Of a DNA stretch of 58,367 nt, positions 38,746-48,179 are shown in pieces. The notes beneath the pieces are model-generated. The model had not been told where the DNA came from and ran no database searches. It saw only the letters and a program-made list of their open reading frames with translations. Source of the stretch: Bordetella parapertussis (GTDB lineage: Bacteria; Pseudomonadota; Gammaproteobacteria; Burkholderiales; SG8-41); contig CAMDRT010000029.1 of the NCBI GenBank assembly GCA_945906815.1, forward strand, positions 1 to 58,367, given 5' to 3'. The first letter of the stretch is position 1. Every line of letters starts with the position of its first letter. A program made the translations under genes and the position numbers.

Positions 38746-40776
38746 TTATTTCAGTATCTGCACCAAATTATTAAAATCATCCGTCCACAGGCGCAAACCT
38801 GCAATCGGCGTGATCTCGCTGCTGTTGTCCTTGATCTTTTTATCGTCGAGCAGTTTCTTGTTGCTCGTGACCAGTACCCAATCCGTGCGCGAGGCGTCAC
38901 CACCGGTGTCGTCGTCGCTGACCAGTACCGTTTGCAAGCCATAGGTTTTGGCGATTTGTTCAACCACGGGCGCGAGTTTCAGAAAACGGTTGGTCACGTG
39001 AAACGCCACCACGCCGCCGGCCTTGATGTGCTTTAAGTAAATCCCCATCGCCTCTCGGGTAATTAAATGCACCGGGATCGCATCGCTGGAAAAGGCGTCG
39101 ATGGCAAGCACATCGTACTGCTGCGCCGCTTCGCGTTCCATGGTCAGTCGCGCATCGCCGAGCACGGTATCGATCGCGCCTTTGCTGTCGGAAATAAAGG
39201 TGAAATCACGGCGGGCTATTTCAATCACCTGCGGGTTTATTTCGTAAAAACGCACCGTGTCACCCGCGCGCGCGTAGCCGGCGAGGGTGCCGGTTCCGAG
39301 GCCCACCACGCCCACGCGCACGGCACCCGCTGCCTGAAAGTGCTTCACGGCAAGGCCAACGCCGCTGCCTTCGGTGTAGTAAGTGGTGAGGCGGTGGCGC
39401 TTGTCCGGGTGCAGGTATTGCTCGCCGTGCATGATCGCACCGTGCATCAATCGCCGCATCGCGGTGTCACTGGTCTCGGGGCCGGTGTCTTTTACACGTA
39501 GTGTGCCGTAAAAATTGCGCGTCATCAAACGCGCATCATTCGATAACGCATGGATGTAGTGATAGAGGTGAAAGCCGGTAAAGCCGGTGGCAACCAGCAA
39601 CGCCATGGGTATGAGGCGATGGCGGTCGGCGCGAACACCGATGGTGAGGTACGCCGCCAGCAGCAGCGTGACCACCAGTCCGATGCCGAATTCGTAGTAG
39701 GTGTTGAAAAACTTCGGCGCGATAAAGCCGACCACCACGCCGCCCAGCGCGCCGCCCAGCGACACCATCAGGTAAAACGTGGTGAGATAACGCGGTGCCG
39801 GCTTCATTTGCGCCAGCTCGCCGTGGAAGAACATGCACATGATGAACAGCCCGGCGCTGAACAAGGGCACGGCCACCTTGAAATCCATGATGCCGCCTTC
39901 TTCGTGCATGAACCACGCCAGCGCGCACACCACCACCATCAGCGGGCCTACGAAGTACATGCGCTTATACCAGCCGCGTCCTTCAAAACACAGAATGAAA
40001 GTGACCAGATAGATGGTCAATGGCAGCAGCCATAAAAACGGCACCGACGCCACATCGTGCGTAATATGATTGGTGACCGCCAGCAGCATGAATGAGCCCA
40101 TCGCCGACAGCAGCAGCCACAGGCCGTAATGCGTCCAGGCAGGTGCGGGGCTGTCGTCGGGCTTTTGCGTTACCGTGTCCGACTGCGCCAAGGTATGCAC
40201 GCGCAGGCTATACAAGCCCGCGCAAACGCACACCACCGCGAACAACACGTAGCCCGCGCTCCAACTGAACGATTGCACGCGCGTGGCGACCCACGGCTCG
40301 ATCGCGAACGGGTACGAAATCAGCGCCAGCAGCGAGGCAAAATTGGACAGCGCGAACAGCCGGTACACCGTGCCGGAGGTGTGCGCGCGTGCAAACCACG
40401 CCTGCACCAGCGGCCCCGTGGTCGACAGCAAAAAGTAGGGCAGGCCGATGGTAAACGCCAGCAGGCCGAGGATGCGCCAGGTGGGGTCTTCATTGCCCGA
40501 CGGTTTCCATGTGACGTCTGGAATAATCGGCAGCGTGGCGAGACTCACGATCAGCAGTGCCACATGCAGAATCAACTGACTGCGCGGCGTCATCTTGCGC
40601 GTGGTGAAATCGGTATAGGCATAACCGAACAGCAGCAGAAACTGGAAAAACACCAGGCACGTAGTCCACACCGCAGCGGACCCGCCGAACCATGGCAGGA
40701 TTTGCTTTGCCAGGATGGGTTGGACCAAAAACAGCAGGAACGCGCTGGTAAAAATGGTGAGCGCGTAAAGAATCAT
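38746..40776 (-). CDS. Membrane-fused spermidine-synthase-like protein
   Basis: 676 residues. Residues 1–410 contain about eleven hydrophobic segments (YALTIFTSAFLLFLVQPILAKQILPWFGGSAAVWTTC at the start is typical of 'fused MFS/spermidine synthase' proteins). The C-terminal domain is SpeE-like: VGVVGLGTGTLAGYARAGD (SAM/decarboxy-SAM pocket), RFYEINPQVIEIARRDF, and DVLAIDAFSSDAIPVHL with the aspartate that acts in aminopropyl transfer. Actual substrate and whether it makes polyamines are unknown. Heads a two-gene operon with htrA. Confidence 0.85.
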   Translation of the reverse strand: MILYALTIFTSAFLLFLVQPILAKQILPWFGGSAAVWTTCLVFFQFLLLFGYAYTDFTTRKMTPRSQLILHVALLIVSLATLPIIPDVTWKPSGNEDPTWRILGLLAFTIGLPYFLLSTTGPLVQAWFARAHTSGTVYRLFALSNFASLLALISYPFAIEPWVATRVQSFSWSAGYVLFAVVCVCAGLYSLRVHTLAQSDTVTQKPDDSPAPAWTHYGLWLLLSAMGSFMLLAVTNHITHDVASVPFLWLLPLTIYLVTFILCFEGRGWYKRMYFVGPLMVVVCALAWFMHEEGGIMDFKVAVPLFSAGLFIMCMFFHGELAQMKPAPRYLTTFYLMVSLGGALGGVVVGFIAPKFFNTYYEFGIGLVVTLLLAAYLTIGVRADRHRLIPMALLVATGFTGFHLYHYIHALSNDARLMTRNFYGTLRVKDTGPETSDTAMRRLMHGAIMHGEQYLHPDKRHRLTTYYTEGSGVGLAVKHFQAAGAVRVGVVGLGTGTLAGYARAGDTVRFYEINPQVIEIARRDFTFISDSKGAIDTVLGDARLTMEREAAQQYDVLAIDAFSSDAIPVHLITREAMGIYLKHIKAGGVVAFHVTNRFLKLAPVVEQIAKTYGLQTVLVSDDDTGGDASRTDWVLVTSNKKLLDDKKIKDNSSEITPIAGLRLWTDDFNNLVQILK

Positions 40777-41112
40777 GATAGTATATGTAAGCTTTTGTTT
40801 TTAATGGGGTTTTTTATTGGTGCGCGATGTGCGGTGTGCCTGTAACGCGACAGGCTGAACACTACGATTCACGTGCAGCGATTTTAACAAACGGCGCATT
40901 TTACCCTTAGCCATGCGTTATCCATGAATTACCGGTACACGATTTGTTCAGGCGGCCGTCGTGCGAGCTCTGCACCAACCCATGTCATTCCCGCCTGCGC
41001 GGGAATGACAAAGGAGCGTTTTCGCGTTCTGTATTGAGTTGCTACGTTCGTTTGCAATCGAAACCTGCCGCAGCCTTCGCTGCATCAGATCCATAACCAT
41101 CCTCCCACGCTC
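40777..41112. other. Intergenic region between divergent genes; contains a REP-like palindrome
   Basis: 336 bp without a credible gene. It is the shared upstream region of the membrane-fused synthase (minus) and the CocE-type hydrolase (plus). Apart from the palindrome at 40983–41010 no feature is recognised; promoters are not clear by eye. Confidence 0.6.
40983..41010. repeat. REP-like palindrome
   Basis: TGTCATTCCCGC (40983–40994) and GCGGGAATGACA (40999–41010) are perfect 12-bp arms around CTGC. This TGTCATTCCCGC…GCGGGAATGACA form is one of the commonest intergenic palindromes of proteobacterial genomes (REP/MITE ends). Other copies would be expected elsewhere in the genome. Confidence 0.8.
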
Positions 41113-43026
41113 ATGTCTGCTCCCATATCCGATAATTACGAATTCATCATCGACAGCAATGTCATGATTGCCCTGCGCGACGGGGTGAAACTCGCCACCG
41201 ATATTTACCGCCCCGCGCGCCATGGCAAAGCGCTCGATGGCCCATTTCCGGTTGTTCTCGAGCGCACGCCCTACGGCAAAACACGCGCTTCGCGCTCCGA
41301 AGTCGATCGCGGCGAAACCGCGCCGCGCGTGCGTGCGGATGTCGCCATGCATTTCGTGCGCGCCGGCTATATCGTGATCTATCAGGATTGCCGCGGGCGC
41401 CATGGCTCCGAGGGCGAGTTCGTCAAATATCTGAGCGATGGTGAGGATGGCTACGACACTGTGCAATGGATAGCAGCGCAGCCCTGGTGCAATGGCAAAA
41501 TCGCGACCATGGGCTTGTCGTATGCGGCGCACACGCAGGTGGCACTGGCGTGTCTCGCGCCCGCGGCGTTATCCGCGATGGTGATCGACTGCGGCGGCTT
41601 TTCCAACGCCTATCAATCGGGCATCCGCAGCGGCGGTGCATTCGAAATGAAGCAGGTGACATGGGCCTTCAACAATGCGAAGGAAAGTCCGCTGGCGCAG
41701 TCGGACGTGCGGGTGCGTGAGGCGCTGGCCGCCGAAGACTTGATCGAATGGTTTGGGCGCATGCCGTGGAAGCCGGGCCATTCGCCGGTGCGCTGGGCGC
41801 CTGAGTACGAGGATTTTCTCTTCGAGCAGTGGACGCACGGTGAATTCGGTGCCTATTGGAAACAACTCGGCATTTACACCGAAGGCTGGTACCCGCAGTT
41901 TGCCGACGTGCCGCAGATACACATGTCGAGCTGGTACGACGGCTACGTGCGCACCGCGATTGATAATTACACCGGCCTTAAACAACGCAAGCGCGGCCCG
42001 GTGCGGCTGATCATGGGGCCGTGGACGCATGGCAACCGCTCGAAATCGTGGTCGGGCGATGTTGATTTTGGCGAGGCATCGACGCTCGACGGCAACCTTG
42101 CCAGGAACTGGCTTGATCTGCGTCTGCGTTGGTTTGACCATTGGGTGCGCGGTGTCGCCAACGGCGTGGATAAGGAACCCGCGCTGCGTTTGTTTCTGAT
42201 GGGCGGTGGTTCGGGGCGCAGGAATGCCGCCGGGCGCATGCAGCATGGCGGGCGCTGGATCGCCGGTGATGACTGGCCGCTGCCCGCAGTGAAGTTCACG
42301 CCCTACTATTTGCATGCCGATGGTGCGTTATCCACCGCGCGGCCCGCGGCCGACACTGCGTCCGTTGCAACACCGCTATCCTACGACTACGATCCGTCGA
42401 ACCCGGTGCCGACTATCGGCGGGCCGCTCACTTCCGGCGAGCCGGTGTTTGAAGGCGGCGCGTTTGACCAGCGCGAGCAGCCGCGGTTTTTCGGCTGCAG
42501 GACTCCCGGCATGCCGCTGGCGGCGCGCGCCGATGTGCTGGTATTCGAGACCCCGCCGCTTACGCACGATGTTGCCGTGGCGGGGCCGATCACTGTCAAG
42601 CTGCAGGTGTCGTCAAACTGTATCGACACCGATTTCACTGCTAAATTGATCGACGTGTATCCACCCAATGAAGACTATCCGCGCGGCTATGCGATGAATC
42701 TGTGCGACGGCATTCTGCGCTGCCGCTATCGCAACTCGTGGGAACAGCCGGAAATGATGACGCCCGGCGCGGTCTATGAAATTACCATCCAACCGTTTGC
42801 AACCTGCAATCTGTTCAAGGCCGGTCATCGTATCCGGCTCGACCTGTCGTCGAGCAATTTCCCGCGCTATGATCAGAACTGGAACACCGGCGAGCCGCCA
42901 GGGCGCGCGCGCACGCGGCGCATCGCCACCAACACCGTGTATGTGGATGGCACGCATGCGTCGCACCTGGTGTTGCCGCTGGTGGCGCTGGACGCATTGC
43001 GGCCGCTGCAACCCGTGGCGCTATAA
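41113..43026 (+). CDS. CocE/NonD-family serine hydrolase (X-Pro dipeptidyl-peptidase-like)
   Basis: 637 residues, no signal peptide. Alpha/beta hydrolase with nucleophile elbow MGLSYAAHTQVALACL (usual GxSYxGxxQ), preceded by IYQDCRGRHGSEGEF, the oxyanion segment of the CocE/NonD family. The C-terminal jelly-roll (X-Pro dipeptidyl-peptidase C-terminal domain) begins near EPVFEGGAFDQREQPRFFGCRTP and includes DFTAKLIDVYPPNEDYPRGYAMNLCDGILR. Family members hydrolyse esters, amides or acyl peptides; substrate unknown. The enolase-superfamily gene follows 40 bp downstream and may be co-transcribed. Confidence 0.88.
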   Translation: MSAPISDNYEFIIDSNVMIALRDGVKLATDIYRPARHGKALDGPFPVVLERTPYGKTRASRSEVDRGETAPRVRADVAMHFVRAGYIVIYQDCRGRHGSEGEFVKYLSDGEDGYDTVQWIAAQPWCNGKIATMGLSYAAHTQVALACLAPAALSAMVIDCGGFSNAYQSGIRSGGAFEMKQVTWAFNNAKESPLAQSDVRVREALAAEDLIEWFGRMPWKPGHSPVRWAPEYEDFLFEQWTHGEFGAYWKQLGIYTEGWYPQFADVPQIHMSSWYDGYVRTAIDNYTGLKQRKRGPVRLIMGPWTHGNRSKSWSGDVDFGEASTLDGNLARNWLDLRLRWFDHWVRGVANGVDKEPALRLFLMGGGSGRRNAAGRMQHGGRWIAGDDWPLPAVKFTPYYLHADGALSTARPAADTASVATPLSYDYDPSNPVPTIGGPLTSGEPVFEGGAFDQREQPRFFGCRTPGMPLAARADVLVFETPPLTHDVAVAGPITVKLQVSSNCIDTDFTAKLIDVYPPNEDYPRGYAMNLCDGILRCRYRNSWEQPEMMTPGAVYEITIQPFATCNLFKAGHRIRLDLSSSNFPRYDQNWNTGEPPGRARTRRIATNTVYVDGTHASHLVLPLVALDALRPLQPVAL

Positions 43027-43066
43027 TCCGGTGCATCTGTGAAATCGTATTGTTGAAAGAAGCCGC

Positions 43067-44239
43067 ATGGTTCCTGATACTGCCGTTCAAGCCGTAGTCG
43101 CGCCCAGCATCGATAGCTCGCCGCTGCTGATCAAGCGCATCGACGCGATAGCGATCGCGATTCCGCTCAAAAAGCCGGTCATCATGGCCGGCGTGCGACT
43201 GGACATTTCATACAACCTGCTGGTGCGCGCCGAAGCCGCGAATGGTCTGGTGGGCTGGGGCGAGGCCTCGGTTGCGCCGACCATGACCGGCGACGTGCTG
43301 CCCGGCATGGTGGCGGCGGTGAATGAGCATCTCGCGCCGCTGGTAGTGGGTAGGGATGCCTTGCAGCGCGCTGAACTCGCACACCTTTGCGCGCACGCGC
43401 TGCACCACAATGGTGGGCCGAAGTGTGCGCTGGATGCGGCGATTGCCGATCTCGCCGGGCGGCACCTGAAGGTGTCGCTGTCGGATCTGTATGGCGGCGC
43501 GCGGCGCGATGCGCTAACCGCGATGTATCTGCTCGGTAATGCAAAAATCGAGGACGACATTGCCGAGACCCAGCAAAAGATCAAGGAAGGCTACCGCTTT
43601 TTCAAGCTCAAGGTGGGTATCAAGAACCCGTTGGATGAGGCCGATGCCGCAGTGCAGATCCGCCAGGCCATCGGCCGCGATGTGGTGTTGTGCGCCGACG
43701 CCAACATGGGCATGGATTTTCGCAACGCACGCCTTTTTGTCGAGCGCGCACGCGAGGCGGATTTGCTGTTTCTCGAACAGCCGCTGCGCGACGACGACTA
43801 CGACGGCATGGCGGCACTCGCGCGCATCTCGTCGATACCATTGAACGGCGACGAAGCGCTGGGTAACGTGGCCACCATCATCGCCATGGCGCGCGCCGGT
43901 TCGATTCAGGGCGCGAATTTGAAGACCATCAAACTCGGTGGTGTCAGCGCCACGGTGCACGCCATGTCGGTGTGCGCGGCGCTCGGCCTGAATATCAATC
44001 TCGCGTGCAAAGTGGCGGAGACCAGCGTGGGCGCCGCCACCATTATTCATCTGGGCTGCGTTGCGCCGAATGTGAATTGGGGTGTGAGCATCACCAACCA
44101 TTACCTGGTGGATGACATCGTTAAACAGCCGATTGTTATCGACAACGGCACCATGACGCGGCCTGCAGGCGCGGGGCACGGCGTCGAAGTCGATGAAGTG
44201 AAAGTCGCGCGGTATCACATAAGTAAGCGTGTGAAGTAG
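43067..44239 (+). CDS. Enolase-superfamily enzyme (muconate-cycloisomerase subgroup)
   Basis: 390 residues. Metal ligands Asp211 (CADANMG), Glu237 (FLEQPL) and Asp262/Glu263 (NGDEAL), with catalytic lysines Lys180/Lys182 (FKLKVGI) and Lys286 (ANLKTIKLGG): the muconate lactonising/dipeptide-epimerase-like subgroup. The first 22 residues precede the capping domain KRIDAIAIAIPLKKPV. Reaction could be cycloisomerisation, racemisation/epimerisation or dehydration; nearby CocE hydrolase suggests use of an acylated or amidated carboxylate. ATG at 43067 has AAAGAAG upstream. Confidence 0.88.
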   Translation: MVPDTAVQAVVAPSIDSSPLLIKRIDAIAIAIPLKKPVIMAGVRLDISYNLLVRAEAANGLVGWGEASVAPTMTGDVLPGMVAAVNEHLAPLVVGRDALQRAELAHLCAHALHHNGGPKCALDAAIADLAGRHLKVSLSDLYGGARRDALTAMYLLGNAKIEDDIAETQQKIKEGYRFFKLKVGIKNPLDEADAAVQIRQAIGRDVVLCADANMGMDFRNARLFVERAREADLLFLEQPLRDDDYDGMAALARISSIPLNGDEALGNVATIIAMARAGSIQGANLKTIKLGGVSATVHAMSVCAALGLNINLACKVAETSVGAATIIHLGCVAPNVNWGVSITNHYLVDDIVKQPIVIDNGTMTRPAGAGHGVEVDEVKVARYHISKRVK

Positions 44240-44298
44240 AACAGCGTGTCGGCTGCACAACGCACAGAGGTCTATGGCGTTATCTTAAGTGCGATGTA

Positions 44299-44374
44299 CC
44301 GCGGAACATACGGACTACGCGGAAACAACAAGGGCGCGGAATTTTTCCGTGTATTCCGCGTAGTCCGTGGTTAA
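44299..44374. repeat. Palindromic intergenic element between convergent genes
   Basis: CGGACTACGCGG (44311–44322) and CCGCGTAGTCCG (44356–44367) are perfect 12-bp inverted copies 33 bp apart; partial pairing continues outside. It lies between two convergent stop codons and may serve as a bidirectional transcription barrier, although no T-run follows. Confidence 0.6.
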
Positions 44375-44401
44375 TGGTCTTGAAGTTCGCCGTACCCGTC
44401 G

Positions 44402-46132
44402 CTAATAACCACCGGGCGCCGCTTGCGATAAGGTGCGGCGCAATGCCGCGCGCGAACTCGCCGGATCGTAATCGATATAGTAGGCCGCCAGTGTTTTCAC
44501 TTGGGTCATGTCGGGGTAGAGCACACCCACGCCGGGTTCCGCGCCTGAACGCGGGCAGTACCAGATAGCGTTATCACGCGTGATTTCCAGCTTGGGCTGA
44601 TCTGCCACCTGGGGCAGCGGAAAGTAGCTGAACTCGTGCGTTTTGGTGTTGAAGCGGATCGTGGTTCCGCCCTGGCCATCGTCACCGAACCAGACATTGC
44701 CTTGGTAATCCGCCTGCGGATCGTAGGGGCGCGACAAATTCAGCGGCGGCTTGTATTCGGTGACTTGTCCGGATTTCGGATCAACCACACCGATCACCCC
44801 GCGGTCATGGATCCCGTACCACACGCGATCCTGCATGTCCACGCTGGCGCGGCGCATTCTGCCGCTGGTAGTGAGCGCCGGAAACTCACTGAATTTCTGT
44901 GCCTGCGGATCCCACTTGCCGACACGCGGCGCACCGCGAAATAGCGCCATCCAGATGTTGCCCTGACTGTCCATGTCGATGCCATAGGGTGAGGAGGGAC
45001 GCGTCGGAGTCGGCCCGAACATTTCGACGGTGCGGGTTTGTTTATTCCATTTGTAGAAGCGGTCGCCGGCGATCATGGTGGCCCACACATTGCCCTGACC
45101 ATCGACAATCGGTGTATGGGACTGCAGGCGGTCGGTGATTTTTCCGCCCGGATTCACTGGGAATTGCTCAAACTTCTCGGTCTTCGGGTCGAACGCGATC
45201 AACTGGATGCCGTCTTTATCCTTGCGTTTGCCCAGGCGGCCGGGTATCCACACCACGCCTTCGCGGTCGATGGTGAGGCCATGTATGTCGCCTTCCGGGT
45301 GCGGCAGCGGCCATTCCTTCCATGCACCGCTGCGCGGATCCAGTTGGGTAATGCGGTTCGGAATATTGCGGTCGGTTACCCACACATTGCCCTGGCGGTC
45401 GAAGTGCGGGTCCTGCCCACGGCGCTTCACCTTGGGGTCGTCGTTGGGCTTGAAGTAATACTCGATGTACATGGCTTTCGCGAGCGTCGCTTCGTCGAGC
45501 GGCACTGCCTTGTCGTATTTCACTGCGCGCTTGCGGGCGTCGGCGCCGAAATTCTGACCCAGGTAGGCGATCAGTTCCTCGCGTTCCTGCGGCGAGGCGA
45601 ATCCCTGAATCTGGCCGCCCTTTAGCATCATGTCCACGTAAGTGCCCCAGGCGGCGGCAGGGAATGCCCGTGCGCCAAACATATCGGGGCTGTGGCAGCC
45701 GAGGCAGGTTTCCACCATGATTTTGCGTCCCGCGCCGGGCGGGAACATTTCGTCCATGCCGACGATGTGCGTGCCGCTGGCAGCCACCGGTTTCAGGGCC
45801 GTGGTGGGCGCGACATTGGCGCCAGGCTTGAGCACCACGACGCTAACGGGTGACACGGTGCCGCGCGCCTCGACGCGCATTTCATAAGTGCCCGGGAACA
45901 GGTGCATGGCCTGGTACTTGCCACCCGCGGTATAGACCATGTACTGCATGCGCTTCTCGGTATTGCGGAAATACACTTTTGCGGCGCGAAACGCGGTGTC
46001 TGAAGTCACGGTGCCCGAGACACTGGCGAGGCCTGACATTTCGCTTTGTGCCGCAGCCGGTAGCCCCGGCCACATGACGCTCACGGCTGCGATCCACATC
46101 AAGGTGATCCATGGCGAAACTATCCGATGCAT
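44402..46132 (-). CDS. Exported c-type heme protein with Vgb-like beta-propeller
   Basis: 576 residues from ATG 46132 (GGGAG 7 nt upstream; the frame is open to 46156). Signal peptide about 1–29 (ending AAAQ). Order: a carboxypeptidase-regulatory-like Ig fold (GLASVSGTVTSDTAFRAAKVYF…, about 33–105), a single c-type heme motif CLGCH (143–147), then a seven-blade-type propeller with repeated GNVWVTD, GVVWIPG, GNVWATM, GNIWMAL, DRVWYGI, GNVWFGD, as in virginiamycin B lyase. Likely a periplasmic redox or lyase enzyme acting on a small molecule; no experimental analogue recognised. Confidence 0.82.
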   Translation of the reverse strand: MHRIVSPWITLMWIAAVSVMWPGLPAAAQSEMSGLASVSGTVTSDTAFRAAKVYFRNTEKRMQYMVYTAGGKYQAMHLFPGTYEMRVEARGTVSPVSVVVLKPGANVAPTTALKPVAASGTHIVGMDEMFPPGAGRKIMVETCLGCHSPDMFGARAFPAAAWGTYVDMMLKGGQIQGFASPQEREELIAYLGQNFGADARKRAVKYDKAVPLDEATLAKAMYIEYYFKPNDDPKVKRRGQDPHFDRQGNVWVTDRNIPNRITQLDPRSGAWKEWPLPHPEGDIHGLTIDREGVVWIPGRLGKRKDKDGIQLIAFDPKTEKFEQFPVNPGGKITDRLQSHTPIVDGQGNVWATMIAGDRFYKWNKQTRTVEMFGPTPTRPSSPYGIDMDSQGNIWMALFRGAPRVGKWDPQAQKFSEFPALTTSGRMRRASVDMQDRVWYGIHDRGVIGVVDPKSGQVTEYKPPLNLSRPYDPQADYQGNVWFGDDGQGGTTIRFNTKTHEFSYFPLPQVADQPKLEITRDNAIWYCPRSGAEPGVGVLYPDMTQVKTLAAYYIDYDPASSRAALRRTLSQAAPGGY

Positions 46133-46321
46133 GATCTGCTCCCTTCGCTGAAACACAACATGAAATTTAGCTGCAATTAAAACAGATATTTATGCAACAC
46201 CACCGCAAGCGCGCGAGTCCCGGCGCGCAGGCGGGCACTGCGGCTATACTCACGCTGCAGCCTTTAATCCCCCGCGTCGCAGTTTGTTCCACCCACCCGT
46301 AGCAACCAGGAGAATAACCGT

Positions 46322-47713
46322 ATGGCATCCCTAAGTCGACAATTCGCGCAATGGGTCGCAGCGCTGCGCTATGAAGATCTGCCGCCGGCGGTGATTGATC
46401 GTGCCAAGGGGGTGACCCTGCATGCGCTCACTTCGGTGCTGCTGGGCTCGAAGACCGCCGCCGGCAAGCAGGCAGTGAACATGATCGCCGATGAAGAAAA
46501 CGGCGTCAAAAAAGGCGCCACGCTGATGGTTGATGGCACGCTGGTGACCAAGGGCGGCGCGGCTTATGCCAACTCGGAGCTGGCGCTGGCGGGCGGCAAG
46601 TACGACACCTTTCGCATGCTTACGCATCCCAACACCGCGATCATTCCCGCCGCGCTGGTGGCGGCCGAGGCAGCGGGCGCGTCTGGCAAGGCTTACCTGA
46701 CCGGTGTGGTTGCGGGCTATGAGGTGATGGAACGTATGGCGGCGGAATTTATTCCGACGCTGATGTCGCAAGGTTTTCACCCCGGCCCGGTGTTCGGCAT
46801 ATTCGGCGCGGCAGTGGCTGCGGCGAAGGTGATGGGCTATAGCGAAGATCAGCTCAACAGCACGATTGCGCTATGCGCGAGTCTCGCCTCCGGCAACCTG
46901 GAAGCCGCGCGCGCCGGTGGCACGCCGTTGCGCGAGGGGGCGGCTACGCGCAACGCCATGCTCGCGGTAGCGCTCGCGCAGCCGGGACATGTGGGCGGCG
47001 AAACCGTGCTCGAAGGCGAGGCCGGTTTTTATCACGCGTACGCCGGCACCAACACAGGCGCGCTCAGCTACAGTTTTACCGGTGACAGGCGCGCGAGCCT
47101 CGATAGCATCACTGCTAACCTCGGGCGCGACTGGATGTTCCTGGAGACGCTGTATCGCATCTACTTTATCGCTGGTTACAACATCGCGCATATCGATGTT
47201 ACGGCGAAACTGTGCGAGGAAAATAACATCCGTTACCAGGACGTAGCCCGTGTCGAAGCCGTGGTGAACTGGCTGGAAACGCAATACCCCAGTCCCGCAT
47301 TTCCCAGCCGCCGCGAGGACGGCGCGTCGAAACAGGGCGGTACCGCGTATTTCACTGCCTATGGCGTGGTTAAGCGGGGTTACCCGGCGTTGCGCGGCCG
47401 CAAGCTTGACGCCGTGGACGATCCGCCCGAAGTGCTGGAATTGATGCATCGCGTGACCATCATTCCCTCGCACAAAATGACGCTGTTTGGGCCGCGCATT
47501 ACCATTTTTACCAAGGACGGCAAGAGTTACACCAAACAATCCACTGGGCGCGAATTCATCTGGGATTTCGAGGAAGAGGCGCGCCGCTTGCAGGAGGTGA
47601 TTCCCGGCCTGCCGATTGCCGCGGCGCAGTTTAATGCGATTATTGCAACCTGCCGTGAGCTGGAGAAACAGGCGCGTGCCGATGCGCTGGTGAAGTTGAC
47701 GGTGAAGGCGTAG
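46322..47713 (+). CDS. MmgE/PrpD family protein
   Basis: 463 residues of the MmgE/PrpD fold, whose known members are 2-methylcitrate dehydratase (PrpD), cis-aconitate decarboxylase and iminodisuccinate epimerase. Seen: AALRYEDLPPAVIDRAKGVTLHALTSVLLG, AAYANSELALAGGKYDTFRMLTHPNTAIIPAALVAAE, AYLTGVVAGYEVMERM and GFHPGPVFGIFGAAVAAAKVMG. The usual HxG/DxxD catalytic pattern region is RMLTHPN. Not next to prpB/prpC, so propionate metabolism is unlikely; probably dehydration or isomerisation of a dicarboxylate. First gene of a co-directional cluster to 51116. Confidence 0.88.
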   Translation: MASLSRQFAQWVAALRYEDLPPAVIDRAKGVTLHALTSVLLGSKTAAGKQAVNMIADEENGVKKGATLMVDGTLVTKGGAAYANSELALAGGKYDTFRMLTHPNTAIIPAALVAAEAAGASGKAYLTGVVAGYEVMERMAAEFIPTLMSQGFHPGPVFGIFGAAVAAAKVMGYSEDQLNSTIALCASLASGNLEAARAGGTPLREGAATRNAMLAVALAQPGHVGGETVLEGEAGFYHAYAGTNTGALSYSFTGDRRASLDSITANLGRDWMFLETLYRIYFIAGYNIAHIDVTAKLCEENNIRYQDVARVEAVVNWLETQYPSPAFPSRREDGASKQGGTAYFTAYGVVKRGYPALRGRKLDAVDDPPEVLELMHRVTIIPSHKMTLFGPRITIFTKDGKSYTKQSTGREFIWDFEEEARRLQEVIPGLPIAAAQFNAIIATCRELEKQARADALVKLTVKA

Positions 47714-47759
47714 CGGCGTGCGCAGGCCTGCCGCTAAGGTATCCGCCAGGAGCAGTGAC

Positions 47760-48143
47760 ATGACGGATGATCTCGGAAAACTGCTTTTGCGACTGATGCT
47801 GGGCATTTTTATGCTGTTTCACGGCTATGCAAAAATTGTCAAAGGTGTGAGTGGCATCGAGGCGTCGCTGATCGGCGCAGGCTGGCCGGTGTGGATTGCC
47901 TATGGTGTCTACATCGGTGAAGTGGTTGCGCCGCTATTGGTGATCCTCGGTTTTTATGCGCGCATCGGCGGGCTGATTATTGTGATCAACATGACTTTTG
48001 CGCTGGTGTTATCGCATGCACATCAGTTGTATGATCTGGGCAGAAGCGGTGGCTGGGCGCTCGAGTTGCAGGGCTTCTTTTTGTTCACAGGGCTGGTGGT
48101 GGCGCTGATCGGCGCCGGACGTTACGGTGTCAACAGACGCTGA
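47760..48143 (+). CDS. DoxX-family membrane protein
   Basis: 127 residues from ATG 47760 (AGGAG 8 nt upstream; upstream frame up to 47718 not part of the family). Four hydrophobic helices: LLLRLMLGIFMLFHGYAKIV, WIAYGVYIGEVVAPLLVILGF, GGLIIVINMTFALVLSHAH and LQGFFLFTGLVVALIG. DoxX proteins are small quinone-associated membrane proteins. Sits 46 bp after MmgE/PrpD and 36 bp before the NHL propeller gene. Confidence 0.88.
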   Translation: MTDDLGKLLLRLMLGIFMLFHGYAKIVKGVSGIEASLIGAGWPVWIAYGVYIGEVVAPLLVILGFYARIGGLIIVINMTFALVLSHAHQLYDLGRSGGWALELQGFFLFTGLVVALIGAGRYGVNRR

Positions 48144-48179
48144 GCGTTTCACATTATTGACGCATCACAGGAGAATCGC

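Noticed and set aside
43514..44260. 248-residue ORF on the minus strand
   Set aside because: Antisense to the enolase-superfamily gene, with no recognisable domain.
46871..47806. 311-residue ORF on the minus strand
   Set aside because: Antisense to MmgE/PrpD, which has clear family motifs.
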